From the NCBI GenBank assembly GCA_004557245.1, contig SFEL01000002.1:99127-163126 (forward strand): a DNA stretch of 64,000 nucleotides, given 5' to 3'. The position numbers were made by a program, and so were the translations under genes. Source of the stretch: Clostridiales bacterium (GTDB lineage: Bacteria > Bacillota > Clostridia > Christensenellales > CAG-138). Position 1 is the stretch's first letter, and each line of letters opens with the position of its first letter. Positions 1-7,857 of the stretch are shown in pieces. Below the pieces are notes generated by a model. It was not told the origin of the DNA, searched no databases, and worked only from the letters and a program-made list of their open reading frames with translations.

Positions 1-32
1 CATAAAATTTTATAATCGCGGGGCGGCCTTTG

Positions 33-41
33 TGGTATAAT
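33..41 (+). promoter_or_regulatory. Extended -10 promoter, probable leaderless start
   Basis: TGGTATAAT is an extended -10 (TGnTATAAT). Six bases separate it from the ATG at 48, so transcription would begin on or next to the A of the start codon. No convincing -35 and no Shine-Dalgarno are visible. The same arrangement with the same spacing occurs before the gene at 29489. Confidence 0.6.
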
Positions 42-47
42 TCAAGC

Positions 48-1925
48 ATGAACGGAAGCATTTTTTCGAATATGATGGCTGTGCTGTATCTCGCGGCGTT
101 CATCGCCGCAGGTCAGTTGTTGTCCCGTTGGGTATTCTGCCGCAGCCCCAGGGTAGTGCGCATCACTCTGGGCGCCGCTCTGAGCCTTCTGATGCTCATG
201 TGGCTGCCGGCGCTTTTTTCATTCGGGCTGGGTTTTACGCTCCTTTCGCAGCTGCTGGCTTTGGCCGTTGCTGTCGCCACAGGCTTCATCTCTGCAAAGA
301 AGGCCGTAAAGCCGCTTATGGCTATGCGCGAGCCTGAGCTCAGGCCTTATCTCTGCTGCGTAATACCAACCGTATTACTGCTGTGCGGCCTGACGTTATC
401 GCATACTCTGCCTCACATGACGGACGGCGGCCTCGGCTCCGGCCAGTGTACCTACGGCGACATGTGTATGCATCTGGGCATAATCTCCTCCATAACCCGG
501 CAGGGCTTCTTCCCTCCGGAATACTCCATAATGGCAGGGCAGCCCATGAGCTACCCCTTCCTGTGCGACAGCGTATCCTCTACCTTCTACACCCTTGGCG
601 CGTCGCTGAGGCTCAGCTACATACTTCCCATGATACCGGCATTTTTCTCGGTAGTATCCGGGGTATACCTGTTCTTTGAGGACTGGTTCAAGCGGGCGGA
701 CAAGGCTGTGTTGGCATTCGTGCTGTTTTTCATAGGCGGCGGTTTCGGCTTCGCCTACTTCATGGACGGGCTGAGGACAGACCCCTACAACTTTACCCGC
801 ATATTCACCGAGTTTTATGAGACGCCCACAAATCTGGTGGGTGAAAACGTGCGCTGGGTAAACGTGATAGCTGATATGCTGGTTCCCCAGAGGGCTACGC
901 TGTTCGGCTGGAGCGTACTTTTCCCCTGCCTGTACCTGCTGCGCCGGGCGGTGTTCGATAATGACGCCGGCCTGTTCCTTCCGCTGGGAATAATGGGCGG
1001 CTGTCTGCCGCTTATACATACCCACTCGTTTTTGGCCCTCGGCCTTGTCAGCATACCGTGGTTTCTCAGGGCCGCATATAAGAATAACAGCATAATTAAG
1101 TTCGCTTTGTACGGCGTCATCGCGGTAGCGCTGGCAGCGCCCCAGCTGCTGTGCTTCACCTTCCGTCAGGCGGGCAGCTTTCTCACAGTCAACCTCAACT
1201 GGGCGAACGACACAGATACCTTTCTCTGGTTTTATGTCAAGAACCTTGGGCTGATATTCATACTGCTGCCCGTGGCATTTATCGCCGCAAAGAAGGAGGA
1301 TAAGGAGACGTGGCTGGGCGTGCTGCTTCTATGGGTACTGGCCGAGATAATACAGTTCCAGCCCAACCCCTACGACAACAACAAGCTGCTGTTTATATGG
1401 TTCGCCTTCTGCTGCGGCCTCGTGGCTTCTCTGCTCGTTGAGATATACGCAAGGCTCTCTGATATTAAAGGTCGGCGGCTGCTTGCCGGTATAGTCGTAA
1501 CAGCCATGACGCTCTCCGGCGTGCTTACGCTGGGCCGTGAGGCGGTAAGCCAATATGAGCTTTTCCCAAAGGGCGAGATAGAAGCGGCGGAGTTCATCGA
1601 CAAAAACCTTCCTGCGGACTGTATAATACTGACCGGCGTTCACCACAACAATGCCGTAGCGGCCCTCACCGGGCGCAATATTGTCTGCGGCTCATCCGCC
1701 TACCTCTATTACCACGGCTTTGACACATACGATCGCGAGCAGGACGTGGCCGCTATGTTTGAAAATCCTGAAACCTCCGGAGAATTGTTTGAAAAATACG
1801 GCGTGGACTATATCTACATAGGCATAAACGAGCGCTGCAATTACAGCATATCACCTGAAAGCTTCGAAAACCTTGAGAAGATCTTCTCAAATGGCACCGC
1901 AGCGTTGTACAGATATAGCAAATAG
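48..1925 (+). CDS. Polytopic membrane protein, GT-C-like
   Basis: This is a 625-residue protein with about a dozen hydrophobic segments and a soluble C-terminal tail of roughly 130 residues. An early loop carries the motifs YGDMCMH, FPPEY and YPFLCD. The tail carries HHNN and YHGFDTYDRE. The plan resembles GT-C-fold lipid-linked sugar transferases, but I do not recognise the exact family and the substrate is unknown. I chose the ATG at 48 over the one at 30 because the hydrophobic N-terminus begins there and an extended -10 ends six bases upstream. There is no Shine-Dalgarno. The gene stands alone and is followed by its own terminator. Confidence 0.75.
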   Translation: MNGSIFSNMMAVLYLAAFIAAGQLLSRWVFCRSPRVVRITLGAALSLLMLMWLPALFSFGLGFTLLSQLLALAVAVATGFISAKKAVKPLMAMREPELRPYLCCVIPTVLLLCGLTLSHTLPHMTDGGLGSGQCTYGDMCMHLGIISSITRQGFFPPEYSIMAGQPMSYPFLCDSVSSTFYTLGASLRLSYILPMIPAFFSVVSGVYLFFEDWFKRADKAVLAFVLFFIGGGFGFAYFMDGLRTDPYNFTRIFTEFYETPTNLVGENVRWVNVIADMLVPQRATLFGWSVLFPCLYLLRRAVFDNDAGLFLPLGIMGGCLPLIHTHSFLALGLVSIPWFLRAAYKNNSIIKFALYGVIAVALAAPQLLCFTFRQAGSFLTVNLNWANDTDTFLWFYVKNLGLIFILLPVAFIAAKKEDKETWLGVLLLWVLAEIIQFQPNPYDNNKLLFIWFAFCCGLVASLLVEIYARLSDIKGRRLLAGIVVTAMTLSGVLTLGREAVSQYELFPKGEIEAAEFIDKNLPADCIILTGVHHNNAVAALTGRNIVCGSSAYLYYHGFDTYDREQDVAAMFENPETSGELFEKYGVDYIYIGINERCNYSISPESFENLEKIFSNGTAALYRYSK

Positions 1926-1930
1926 CGAAT

Positions 1931-1968
1931 AAATAACGGCACTGCTTATGAAGCAATGCCGTTATTTT
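1931..1968 (+). terminator. Rho-independent terminator
   Basis: An 11-bp stem (AAATAACGGCA with TGCCGTTATTT), one mismatch and a further 5-bp stem (TGCTT with AAGCA) close on the loop ATG, followed by a T-rich tail. It lies directly after the membrane protein gene. Its right half overlaps the inverted duplication at 1961-2014. Confidence 0.85.
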
Positions 1969-2014
1969 ATCTGTAAATGGCCCGCGCTGTTACCGCGGCA
2001 GTCTCTTGCCGCAC
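1961..2014 (-). repeat. Inverted copy of the 3' end of the zinc-ribbon gene
   Basis: Read on the minus strand, this stretch repeats 9549-9603, the last codons, stop and downstream bases of the zinc-ribbon gene, with one mismatch and one missing base. The first 35 bases are identical, including the codons for C-G-K-R-L-P-R and the TAA. It is a gene-end fragment with no reading frame upstream of it. Confidence 0.9.
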
Positions 2015-2118
2015 ACCCCACAGGGGGCCTTCTCTTGCCCCTGCGGGGCAATTTACCTTGTATCGCCAAATCCGAACAATGCCATAAGGGTCTTTAATAA
2101 CCCTGGGCTTTATCTTTT
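2011..2118 (+). repeat. Mosaic intergenic repeat, copy A
   Basis: The left half (2011-2064) matches the reverse complement of 63882-63932, with only a few differences. The right half (2062-2092) matches 41108-41138. The left half contains a GGGGGCC...GGCCCC-type hairpin potential and GCCCCTGCGGGGC. The copy ends against the stop codon of the lipoprotein gene at 2119. It carries no gene. Confidence 0.8.
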
Positions 2119-3552
2119 TTAGCCCGCATAAGCCAGCTCTTCGAACCACTCGCTTTCGGGTACGCCGTCTATCTTCCATGTGAGATAGTCGTACTCATCT
2201 TCGAAGGCTTGGATGGTTATCTTTGAGGTGGTGCCGTCCTCCGCCATGAGATCCGCGTAACTTTGCATATCGGTGCCCATTATGAGGAATTTTTCGCCCT
2301 TCTTGCCCTCGGCGGTGCTGCCGTCGCCCATGGTGAGCTTGAGGCCGTCGCGGCTGAGCTTGAGGGCGGAATAGTCCCACGCCTCGGAGAAGTTCTGGTA
2401 TACTACGGTGTAATCGCTGCTGCGCACGAAGGCAAAGTCGTCGCCGGAATCGCCGGTGGAGAGCATAAAGTCGCAGGTAGCACCGTGAGTACCCAAAATG
2501 TCTATGGTAGTCTCTACGCTTACGCCGCCGTTGCCGTAAACGCACTGCACTGTGCCGGTGATGAACGCCTTCTTTACATTGCCGTTATGCACGCGGTATA
2601 CGAAGGTGACGTAATCGTCGGAGGCCGCGTCGCCGGTGACGTAAAGCTCAGTGTAGCCATCGCCAACGACGGTATCGCCCACGTGTATGCAGCTTTCGTC
2701 AAGGCCGAGGAACCCCAGTTCGTCGGCGCTTTCCTTGCCGTTTATATTGAATTTTACGGTCACATTGTCGTCCTTATCCTGAACCACGGTGAATTTGACG
2801 GAATCGGCCTTGCCGTCGGAGGAGAGGGAGTCCTCGCTGTTAAGCTTTACGTCCTTCCACTGGTATATACCCAGCTCGTTTTCGTTTACGGCTGCTGTTA
2901 CGCAGTACTTGAACTGGCCGGCAGTATCGCACTTTTCAAGGGTGAATACCATTCCGCCCAAGCGCTCGCCGCTGCCTAAATAAAGCCCGGTGCTTACCTT
3001 TACGGCGCTGCCGTCAGGTGTGATGCTATCTATCCTGGCTATTGTATCGCCCATATCGGAGGGGGCGAGTTTGTAAGCCTCTGCGGAATCGGTGAAGGTC
3101 ACGGACTCGGCGAAGGAAGCGGCTATCTGGGGAATACTGCGGTCGCCGCCAAAGGCAGCGGCAGCGTAATCTTCCATTGTGGAAGCGGGCACTGTCACAT
3201 ATCCCTGCTCGTCGGTGGTGACGGTGGGCTCGGCAGTTTCCGGCTCTATGCTCATGCCCCAGTTCACGCCGGTAAGGTACAGCACAGACCATATGAGGTC
3301 ATAGCTCTTGGCGTCGTATTTGGTGTCGCTGTCTATGCCTATGGAGCGCACTATGGAGTCCATTATGGGCAGCATGGCGTTTATATTCCTGCCCTCTTCC
3401 TCGGATATGAACTCGCCGGTGTCATCTGCTTCGGGGGACGCAGTCTGGCCGCCCTCGGTACCGGGAGTTACGGGATCTATGGCGGACTCCTTGGGCGCGC
3501 AGGCCGCAGCACACAGCATTACGGCAATTATTACAGCTAAAAGCTTTTTCAT
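2119..3552 (-). CDS. Secreted lipoprotein of unknown function
   Basis: This is a 477-residue protein with a lipoprotein signal peptide (MKKLLAVIIAV, then the lipobox AAAC with Cys21). A Thr/Glu/Gly-rich linker follows, then a long beta-rich region. Residues around 250-330 resemble VCBS/FG-GAP-like segments (DGKADSVKF, INGKESAD), suggesting a beta-propeller or beta-sandwich surface protein. The start at 3552 has GGAGG five bases upstream; an upstream in-frame ATG at 3597 would bury the signal peptide. No neighbour points to a pathway. I do not recognise a family for the whole protein. Confidence 0.75.
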   Translation of the reverse strand: MKKLLAVIIAVMLCAAACAPKESAIDPVTPGTEGGQTASPEADDTGEFISEEEGRNINAMLPIMDSIVRSIGIDSDTKYDAKSYDLIWSVLYLTGVNWGMSIEPETAEPTVTTDEQGYVTVPASTMEDYAAAAFGGDRSIPQIAASFAESVTFTDSAEAYKLAPSDMGDTIARIDSITPDGSAVKVSTGLYLGSGERLGGMVFTLEKCDTAGQFKYCVTAAVNENELGIYQWKDVKLNSEDSLSSDGKADSVKFTVVQDKDDNVTVKFNINGKESADELGFLGLDESCIHVGDTVVGDGYTELYVTGDAASDDYVTFVYRVHNGNVKKAFITGTVQCVYGNGGVSVETTIDILGTHGATCDFMLSTGDSGDDFAFVRSSDYTVVYQNFSEAWDYSALKLSRDGLKLTMGDGSTAEGKKGEKFLIMGTDMQSYADLMAEDGTTSKITIQAFEDEYDYLTWKIDGVPESEWFEELAYAG

Positions 3553-3602
3553 TATTTCCTCCTTAACAAAAACAAAAGATGAAGGGGACGCCTTCATCCT
3601 GC

Positions 3603-3611
3603 ATTATAACA
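3603..3611 (-). promoter_or_regulatory. Extended -10 for the lipoprotein gene
   Basis: On the minus strand the sequence is TGTTATAAT, a TGnTATAAT extended -10, about 50 bases upstream of the lipoprotein start. I see no clear -35. Confidence 0.45.
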
Positions 3612-3642
3612 CCCAAAACAGCGGCAGTGTTTTAATAATCCG

Positions 3643-5010
3643 TTAAGAGTTGGGCAGCTTGTCCATTGCCCTTTTGAACTGTATTGAAAACAGTATGGCG
3701 GTGAAGGTAACGGCAATAAAATCCGCAGCAGGTTCCGCCAAATATACCGCCATGGCCTTATCCGCCGGGAACAGGGCGGGCATGAGGTATATAAGGGGCA
3801 GGAGCAGCACGAATTTGCGCACCACCGCAACAGCTATTGAGGACTTTGCGCTGCCTATGGCGGTAAAGGTCATCTGGCATGCTATCTGTATGCCGAACAT
3901 TAACATTACCGCGAAGTAACGCCGCATAGCCGACTGAGTAAATGCCGCAAGCTCTGCATTGGTAGTGAAAAGGCTTGTGAATACCTGGGGCAGCAGCATT
4001 ATTATGAGCCACAGGGCCGTGGCGTATATAAGGCTGGATTTAAGCAGCAGCCTGAATGCCCCTCGAACTCGCTTGGCGTCCTTTGCGCCGTAATTGTAGC
4101 TCACTATGGGCTGTGCGCCCTGGCCCAGGCCCTGAAGGGGCAGCATGGCGAACATATTGATGCTGGAGAGTATAGTCATGGCTCCCACAGCTATGTCGCC
4201 GCCGTATTTAAGCAGCGACGTATTAAAGCTTACGGATATTATGCTTTCGCTGGATTGCATTATGAACGCCGCAAGACCCAGCGCAAGGCAGGGAAGTATT
4301 ACCTTCGCTTTGAGATGCATGTTTTCTTTTTTAAGCTTGAGTATGGTTTTTTCGCTGCTGAGGAAGAAGAGCACCCATACGCAGGATATACACTGGGAAA
4401 TAATGGTGGCGAGAGCGGCGCCCCGTACCCCCATATCAAAGCCGAATATGAAAACCGGATCCAGAATTATATTGGATACCGCGCCTATAAGTACGGTGTA
4501 CATGCTGGTCTTGGAGAAGCCCTGAGCGGTTATGAAGGCGTTCATGCCAAGGGTAAGCTGCACGAATATAGTGCCTGTGGCGTATATGTCCATGTACCCT
4601 ACGGCGAATTCTATGGTGTCAGGGCTTGCACCAAAGGCGAGAAGCAGGTCCCGGTCCCATATCAAAAGCACCGAGGTGAGTATAGCTGATATTATTATCT
4701 GCAATACAAAGCAGTTGCCAAGTATATACTCTGCGGCGCTGTTGTCGCCGCGGCCCATGGCGATGGATGCCCGGGGAGCGCCGCCCATGGATACGAGGGC
4801 CGCGAAGGCGGATACTACCATTATGATGGGCATGCACACGCCCAGACCGGTCAGCGCGAGAGAGCCGCCCTCCGGCATGTGGCCTATATATATCCTGTCT
4901 ACCATATTGTAGAGCATGTTGATTATTTGGGCTACTACGGAGGGTACCGCAAGTTTAAAAAGCAGCTTGCCCAGAGGCTCCGTGCCGAGGTATTGATTGT
5001 TCTTTTCCAT
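3643..5010 (-). CDS. MATE family multidrug/organic cation exporter
   Basis: This is a 455-residue protein with about twelve transmembrane helices in two homologous halves, the normal size for MATE exporters driven by sodium or protons. The N-terminal pattern (PLGKLLFKLAVPSVVAQIIN, then NMVDRIYIG) is typical of the family, and the second half repeats it with a G-x-G-Q-G-x-Q-P motif. The Shine-Dalgarno is weak (AAGAGAA). It is separated by 90 bp from the lipoprotein gene downstream on the same strand and is divergent from the ABC operon. The substrate cannot be told from sequence. Confidence 0.92.
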   Translation of the reverse strand: MEKNNQYLGTEPLGKLLFKLAVPSVVAQIINMLYNMVDRIYIGHMPEGGSLALTGLGVCMPIIMVVSAFAALVSMGGAPRASIAMGRGDNSAAEYILGNCFVLQIIISAILTSVLLIWDRDLLLAFGASPDTIEFAVGYMDIYATGTIFVQLTLGMNAFITAQGFSKTSMYTVLIGAVSNIILDPVFIFGFDMGVRGAALATIISQCISCVWVLFFLSSEKTILKLKKENMHLKAKVILPCLALGLAAFIMQSSESIISVSFNTSLLKYGGDIAVGAMTILSSINMFAMLPLQGLGQGAQPIVSYNYGAKDAKRVRGAFRLLLKSSLIYATALWLIIMLLPQVFTSLFTTNAELAAFTQSAMRRYFAVMLMFGIQIACQMTFTAIGSAKSSIAVAVVRKFVLLLPLIYLMPALFPADKAMAVYLAEPAADFIAVTFTAILFSIQFKRAMDKLPNS

Positions 5011-5097
5011 AGTTCAGTTCTCTTTTCTCTTTAAATACACAAATAATTATATTCCCAAGTCTGCCGCTGTCAAATAAAGTTCCAATTTGGGAGCATC

Positions 5098-5125
5098 AAA
5101 AAAGCCCGGAATGCGGCGTTTTTTT
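5098..5125 (-). terminator. Terminator-like hairpin between divergent genes
   Basis: AAAAAAGCC pairs with GGC-g-TTTTTT across an 8-base loop, with one bulged base and T-runs on both strands. It sits between two divergent genes, where no annotated transcript ends, so it may act on readthrough or mark an unannotated short RNA. Confidence 0.4.
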
Positions 5126-5178
5126 ATAAAGTGGACAGAACTGAGCCACATATCTTTCACAATTAATGATTTGTTAAT

Positions 5179-5207
5179 TTGATTTAAAGCGGATTACGTA
5201 TTACAAT
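5179..5207 (+). promoter_or_regulatory. Promoter of the ABC operon
   Basis: TTGATT (5179-5184) and TACAAT (5202-5207) are separated by 17 bp, a good housekeeping-sigma promoter. It lies about 40 bp before the ATPase start. Confidence 0.6.
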
Positions 5208-5248
5208 GCAGTATAAGCCATATATGGCATAATGAGGAGTAGAATGCG

Positions 5249-6028
5249 ATGGAAAGCAAATCCACCGAGAAAAAGACGGCTGAGCAGAAGCCTATAATAG
5301 ATCTGCGCAACGTTACCAAGGTCTACCGGGTGGGAAGCGTCGACGTCCATGCCCTGAGGGGAATAGACCTGCAGATAATGCCCGGAGAATTCTGCTGCAT
5401 AATCGGCAGGAGCGGCAGCGGCAAATCCACCCTTCTGAACATGCTGGCCGGCCTCGAGCCTGTGACCGGAGGCGAGGTAGTCATAAACGGCAAGCACCTT
5501 GAACGGATGAACCAGTCCGAGCTTATACTTTTCCGGCAGAAGTACGTGGGGTTCATATTCCAGTCCTTCAACCTCATGCCTTACTACACGGCCCTTGAAA
5601 ACGTGGCGTTTCCGCTGTCGTTTCGGGGGGTGCCCTACGATAAGCGCATGAAGATGGCAAAGAAGGCGCTGAAAGACGTTGGCCTTGAAAGCCACATGAA
5701 CCACATGCCGGGGCAGATGTCCGGCGGACAGCAGCAGCGGGTAGGCATAGCAAGGGCGCTGGTTACAGACCCGGACATAATATTCGCCGATGAGCCTACC
5801 GGCAACCTTGACTCCAAAACGTCGGACGACGTGATGCGCAGCATGTGTGATACGGTAAAGAGCCACGGCAAGACCTTCATAATGGTCACCCACGACCCAA
5901 ATATGGCGGCATATGCGGACAAGGTAATAAACATACTTGACGGCCGCATAACGGATATATACTTCAATCGCCACGAAACCGTAGGCGACAAGGCCGAGAT
6001 CAGGGAAGAAATAAAGAAGGAAGCTTAA
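5249..6028 (+). CDS. ABC transporter ATP-binding protein (MacB/LolD type)
   Basis: This is a 259-residue ATPase of the type that pairs with FtsX-like permeases. Walker A is GRSGSGKST (53-61), the signature is MSGGQ (157-161), Walker B is IIFADEP (177-183) and the switch histidine is in VTHDPN. The first 15 residues are a charged extension before the fold begins. GAGGAG lies nine bases before the ATG. It opens an operon with the secreted protein, the permease and the zinc-ribbon protein, with gaps of 14, 0 and 12 bp. This family usually powers export of substrates or mechanical work on extracytoplasmic partners and does not import. Confidence 0.93.
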   Translation: MESKSTEKKTAEQKPIIDLRNVTKVYRVGSVDVHALRGIDLQIMPGEFCCIIGRSGSGKSTLLNMLAGLEPVTGGEVVINGKHLERMNQSELILFRQKYVGFIFQSFNLMPYYTALENVAFPLSFRGVPYDKRMKMAKKALKDVGLESHMNHMPGQMSGGQQQRVGIARALVTDPDIIFADEPTGNLDSKTSDDVMRSMCDTVKSHGKTFIMVTHDPNMAAYADKVINILDGRITDIYFNRHETVGDKAEIREEIKKEA

Positions 6029-6042
6029 CACGGAGGAAAACA

Positions 6043-7857
6043 ATGAAGCGCGTTATTACTATAATACTTGCCATGGCTATGGCGCTGTCGATATGCTCGG
6101 TTGCGTATGCAGAAAACGAGATCACCATTAAGCAGGACAATAGGAGCTTTAAGGAAGTTGACGGGACCGTAAATGTTTCGGTCTCTGTCACCAATAACAC
6201 ACCTAACAACGCATATTTAAGGGTCATTCAGCCAGCCGACAACAATGCAGATAATGCTGTGCTGAGTGCCAGCTTTACTCCTGATACTGATACGCACTAT
6301 GTAAAAATACCGACCGGCGAGACTCCTGTTCAATTTACCGTAAAGGTTGATTCGAGCACATCGGAAACCTGCCGCGTCATGCTTCTGTTCAACTATTACG
6401 ATGGGACAGACGGCAAAAGTCAGGTGGCTTCTTGCCAGTACGACTTTACTATAGAACGTACTTCTCCCACCGGCGGCAATACCGGCGAAGGGGGCAGCGC
6501 GGGTGAAAATCCAGATAATGCCCAGACAGAGGAACCAAAAAAGGAGGACAGCGAGTTCCGTATCCGCACATCAAGCGTTGACAGCAACGGCGTGTGCGTG
6601 CTTACGCCTTCAGGGGATTACGGCGACCAGCTGGAGGTGCGGCTGCCCCTTACCTGCACCAACGGCTATGTGTATGACCTCAAGGTAACGCCGGTACTCA
6701 GCAACGACATAGAGAAGTTCCCCTTCGATATAGATCTGGTAGACTATACCCTTTCATACCCCGGCTCCATAGGCAGGGGGCAGGTGGTGGAGTTCCTGTA
6801 TCATCTGCGCCTGAGCAAGAAGGCTACCGTGGGCGTAAAGCAGGTGGACTTCAACGTCACCTACCGCAATGACGAGGGCGATCTCAAGAGCGGCACGGTG
6901 AGCCTTTTCGTGAACGTCCGCAAGGGTCTGTCGCCCACAAGCGACAAGGATACCACAGCCTCGGTACCGAAGCTTATAATCGAAAGCTACAAGCTCAGCT
7001 CGGACAAGATTTACGCGGGTGAGACTTTCGATCTGGAGTTCAACGTAAAGAATACCTCCGACAATACCAATCTCCAAAACGTGCAGATACACATAAAGGA
7101 CGCGGGCGAGACGGCGACCATAGTTCCCGCCAGCGGCGGCAGCAATACGCTGTATATATCCAAAATAGGCAAGGGCCAAAGCAGCAGCCAGAAGGTATCC
7201 CTTCAGACCGCACCCGACGCGGCGGCAAAGGCATATACCCTCAATGTGGATTTCAGCTATGAATCCGCCACCACCAATGCGGCCCATACCGCCAACGAGA
7301 CTATAGCCGTGCCTATACTGCAAAAGATCAGGCTGAAGTGCGACGAGCCTACGGTATATGACGATGTGTCCTATCTGGATTCCAGTACCAGCATGTCCAT
7401 CAAAATGTACAACATGGGCCGCTCCAGCGTTTATAACTGTATCGTCGACGTGGAGGGGAATGGCCTCAAGCTTGAAGAGAGCTACTTCGGCGGCACCCTC
7501 AGCGCCGGCTCCACCCTTGCGGCAGATATATCAGTAATACCGTCTGAGGCAGGGGATATACAGGGCACCGTAGTAATATCCTACGAGGATGTATACGGCG
7601 AGCCCGGCGAGGAGCGGCTTCCCTTTACGCTCCATGTTGAGGACCCCAATGCCGGTATGGAAAACATGGAAGGCATGGAGGGCATGGGAGGCGAAGGCAT
7701 GGAAGGCGGCATGACAGACCCCGGCATGGAGGGCGGCTCCAAGGGCTTCCCCTGGTGGGGCTGGGTTATAGGCGCGGGCGCGTTGGGCGGAGGCGGCTTT
7801 TTCGGCTTCAAGAAGCTCAAAAAGCGCAGGGCGCGCAGCCTGGAGGACGAAATTTAA
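6043..7857 (+). CDS. Membrane-anchored extracellular protein of the ABC operon
   Basis: This is a 604-residue protein with a signal peptide (1-23, cleavage after AYA) and several beta-sandwich segments of the CARDB/S-layer-like kind, for example around residues 180-290 and 310-420. A Met/Gly-rich stretch (539-562, seven Met in 24 residues), one transmembrane helix (about 569-589) and a basic cytosolic tail follow. Its place between ATPase and permease suggests it serves this transporter, possibly as the counterpart of the MacA adaptor, but its fold does not look like MacA. GGAGG precedes the ATG. It ends on TAA immediately followed by the permease ATG, which suggests coupled translation. Confidence 0.75.
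   Translation: MKRVITIILAMAMALSICSVAYAENEITIKQDNRSFKEVDGTVNVSVSVTNNTPNNAYLRVIQPADNNADNAVLSASFTPDTDTHYVKIPTGETPVQFTVKVDSSTSETCRVMLLFNYYDGTDGKSQVASCQYDFTIERTSPTGGNTGEGGSAGENPDNAQTEEPKKEDSEFRIRTSSVDSNGVCVLTPSGDYGDQLEVRLPLTCTNGYVYDLKVTPVLSNDIEKFPFDIDLVDYTLSYPGSIGRGQVVEFLYHLRLSKKATVGVKQVDFNVTYRNDEGDLKSGTVSLFVNVRKGLSPTSDKDTTASVPKLIIESYKLSSDKIYAGETFDLEFNVKNTSDNTNLQNVQIHIKDAGETATIVPASGGSNTLYISKIGKGQSSSQKVSLQTAPDAAAKAYTLNVDFSYESATTNAAHTANETIAVPILQKIRLKCDEPTVYDDVSYLDSSTSMSIKMYNMGRSSVYNCIVDVEGNGLKLEESYFGGTLSAGSTLAADISVIPSEAGDIQGTVVISYEDVYGEPGEERLPFTLHVEDPNAGMENMEGMEGMGGEGMEGGMTDPGMEGGSKGFPWWGWVIGAGALGGGGFFGFKKLKKRRARSLEDEI

Noticed and set aside
1967..2179. A 70-codon minus-strand frame through the repeat at 2011
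   Set aside because: It consists of the lipoprotein gene end in another frame, the repeat and the zinc-ribbon gene fragment.
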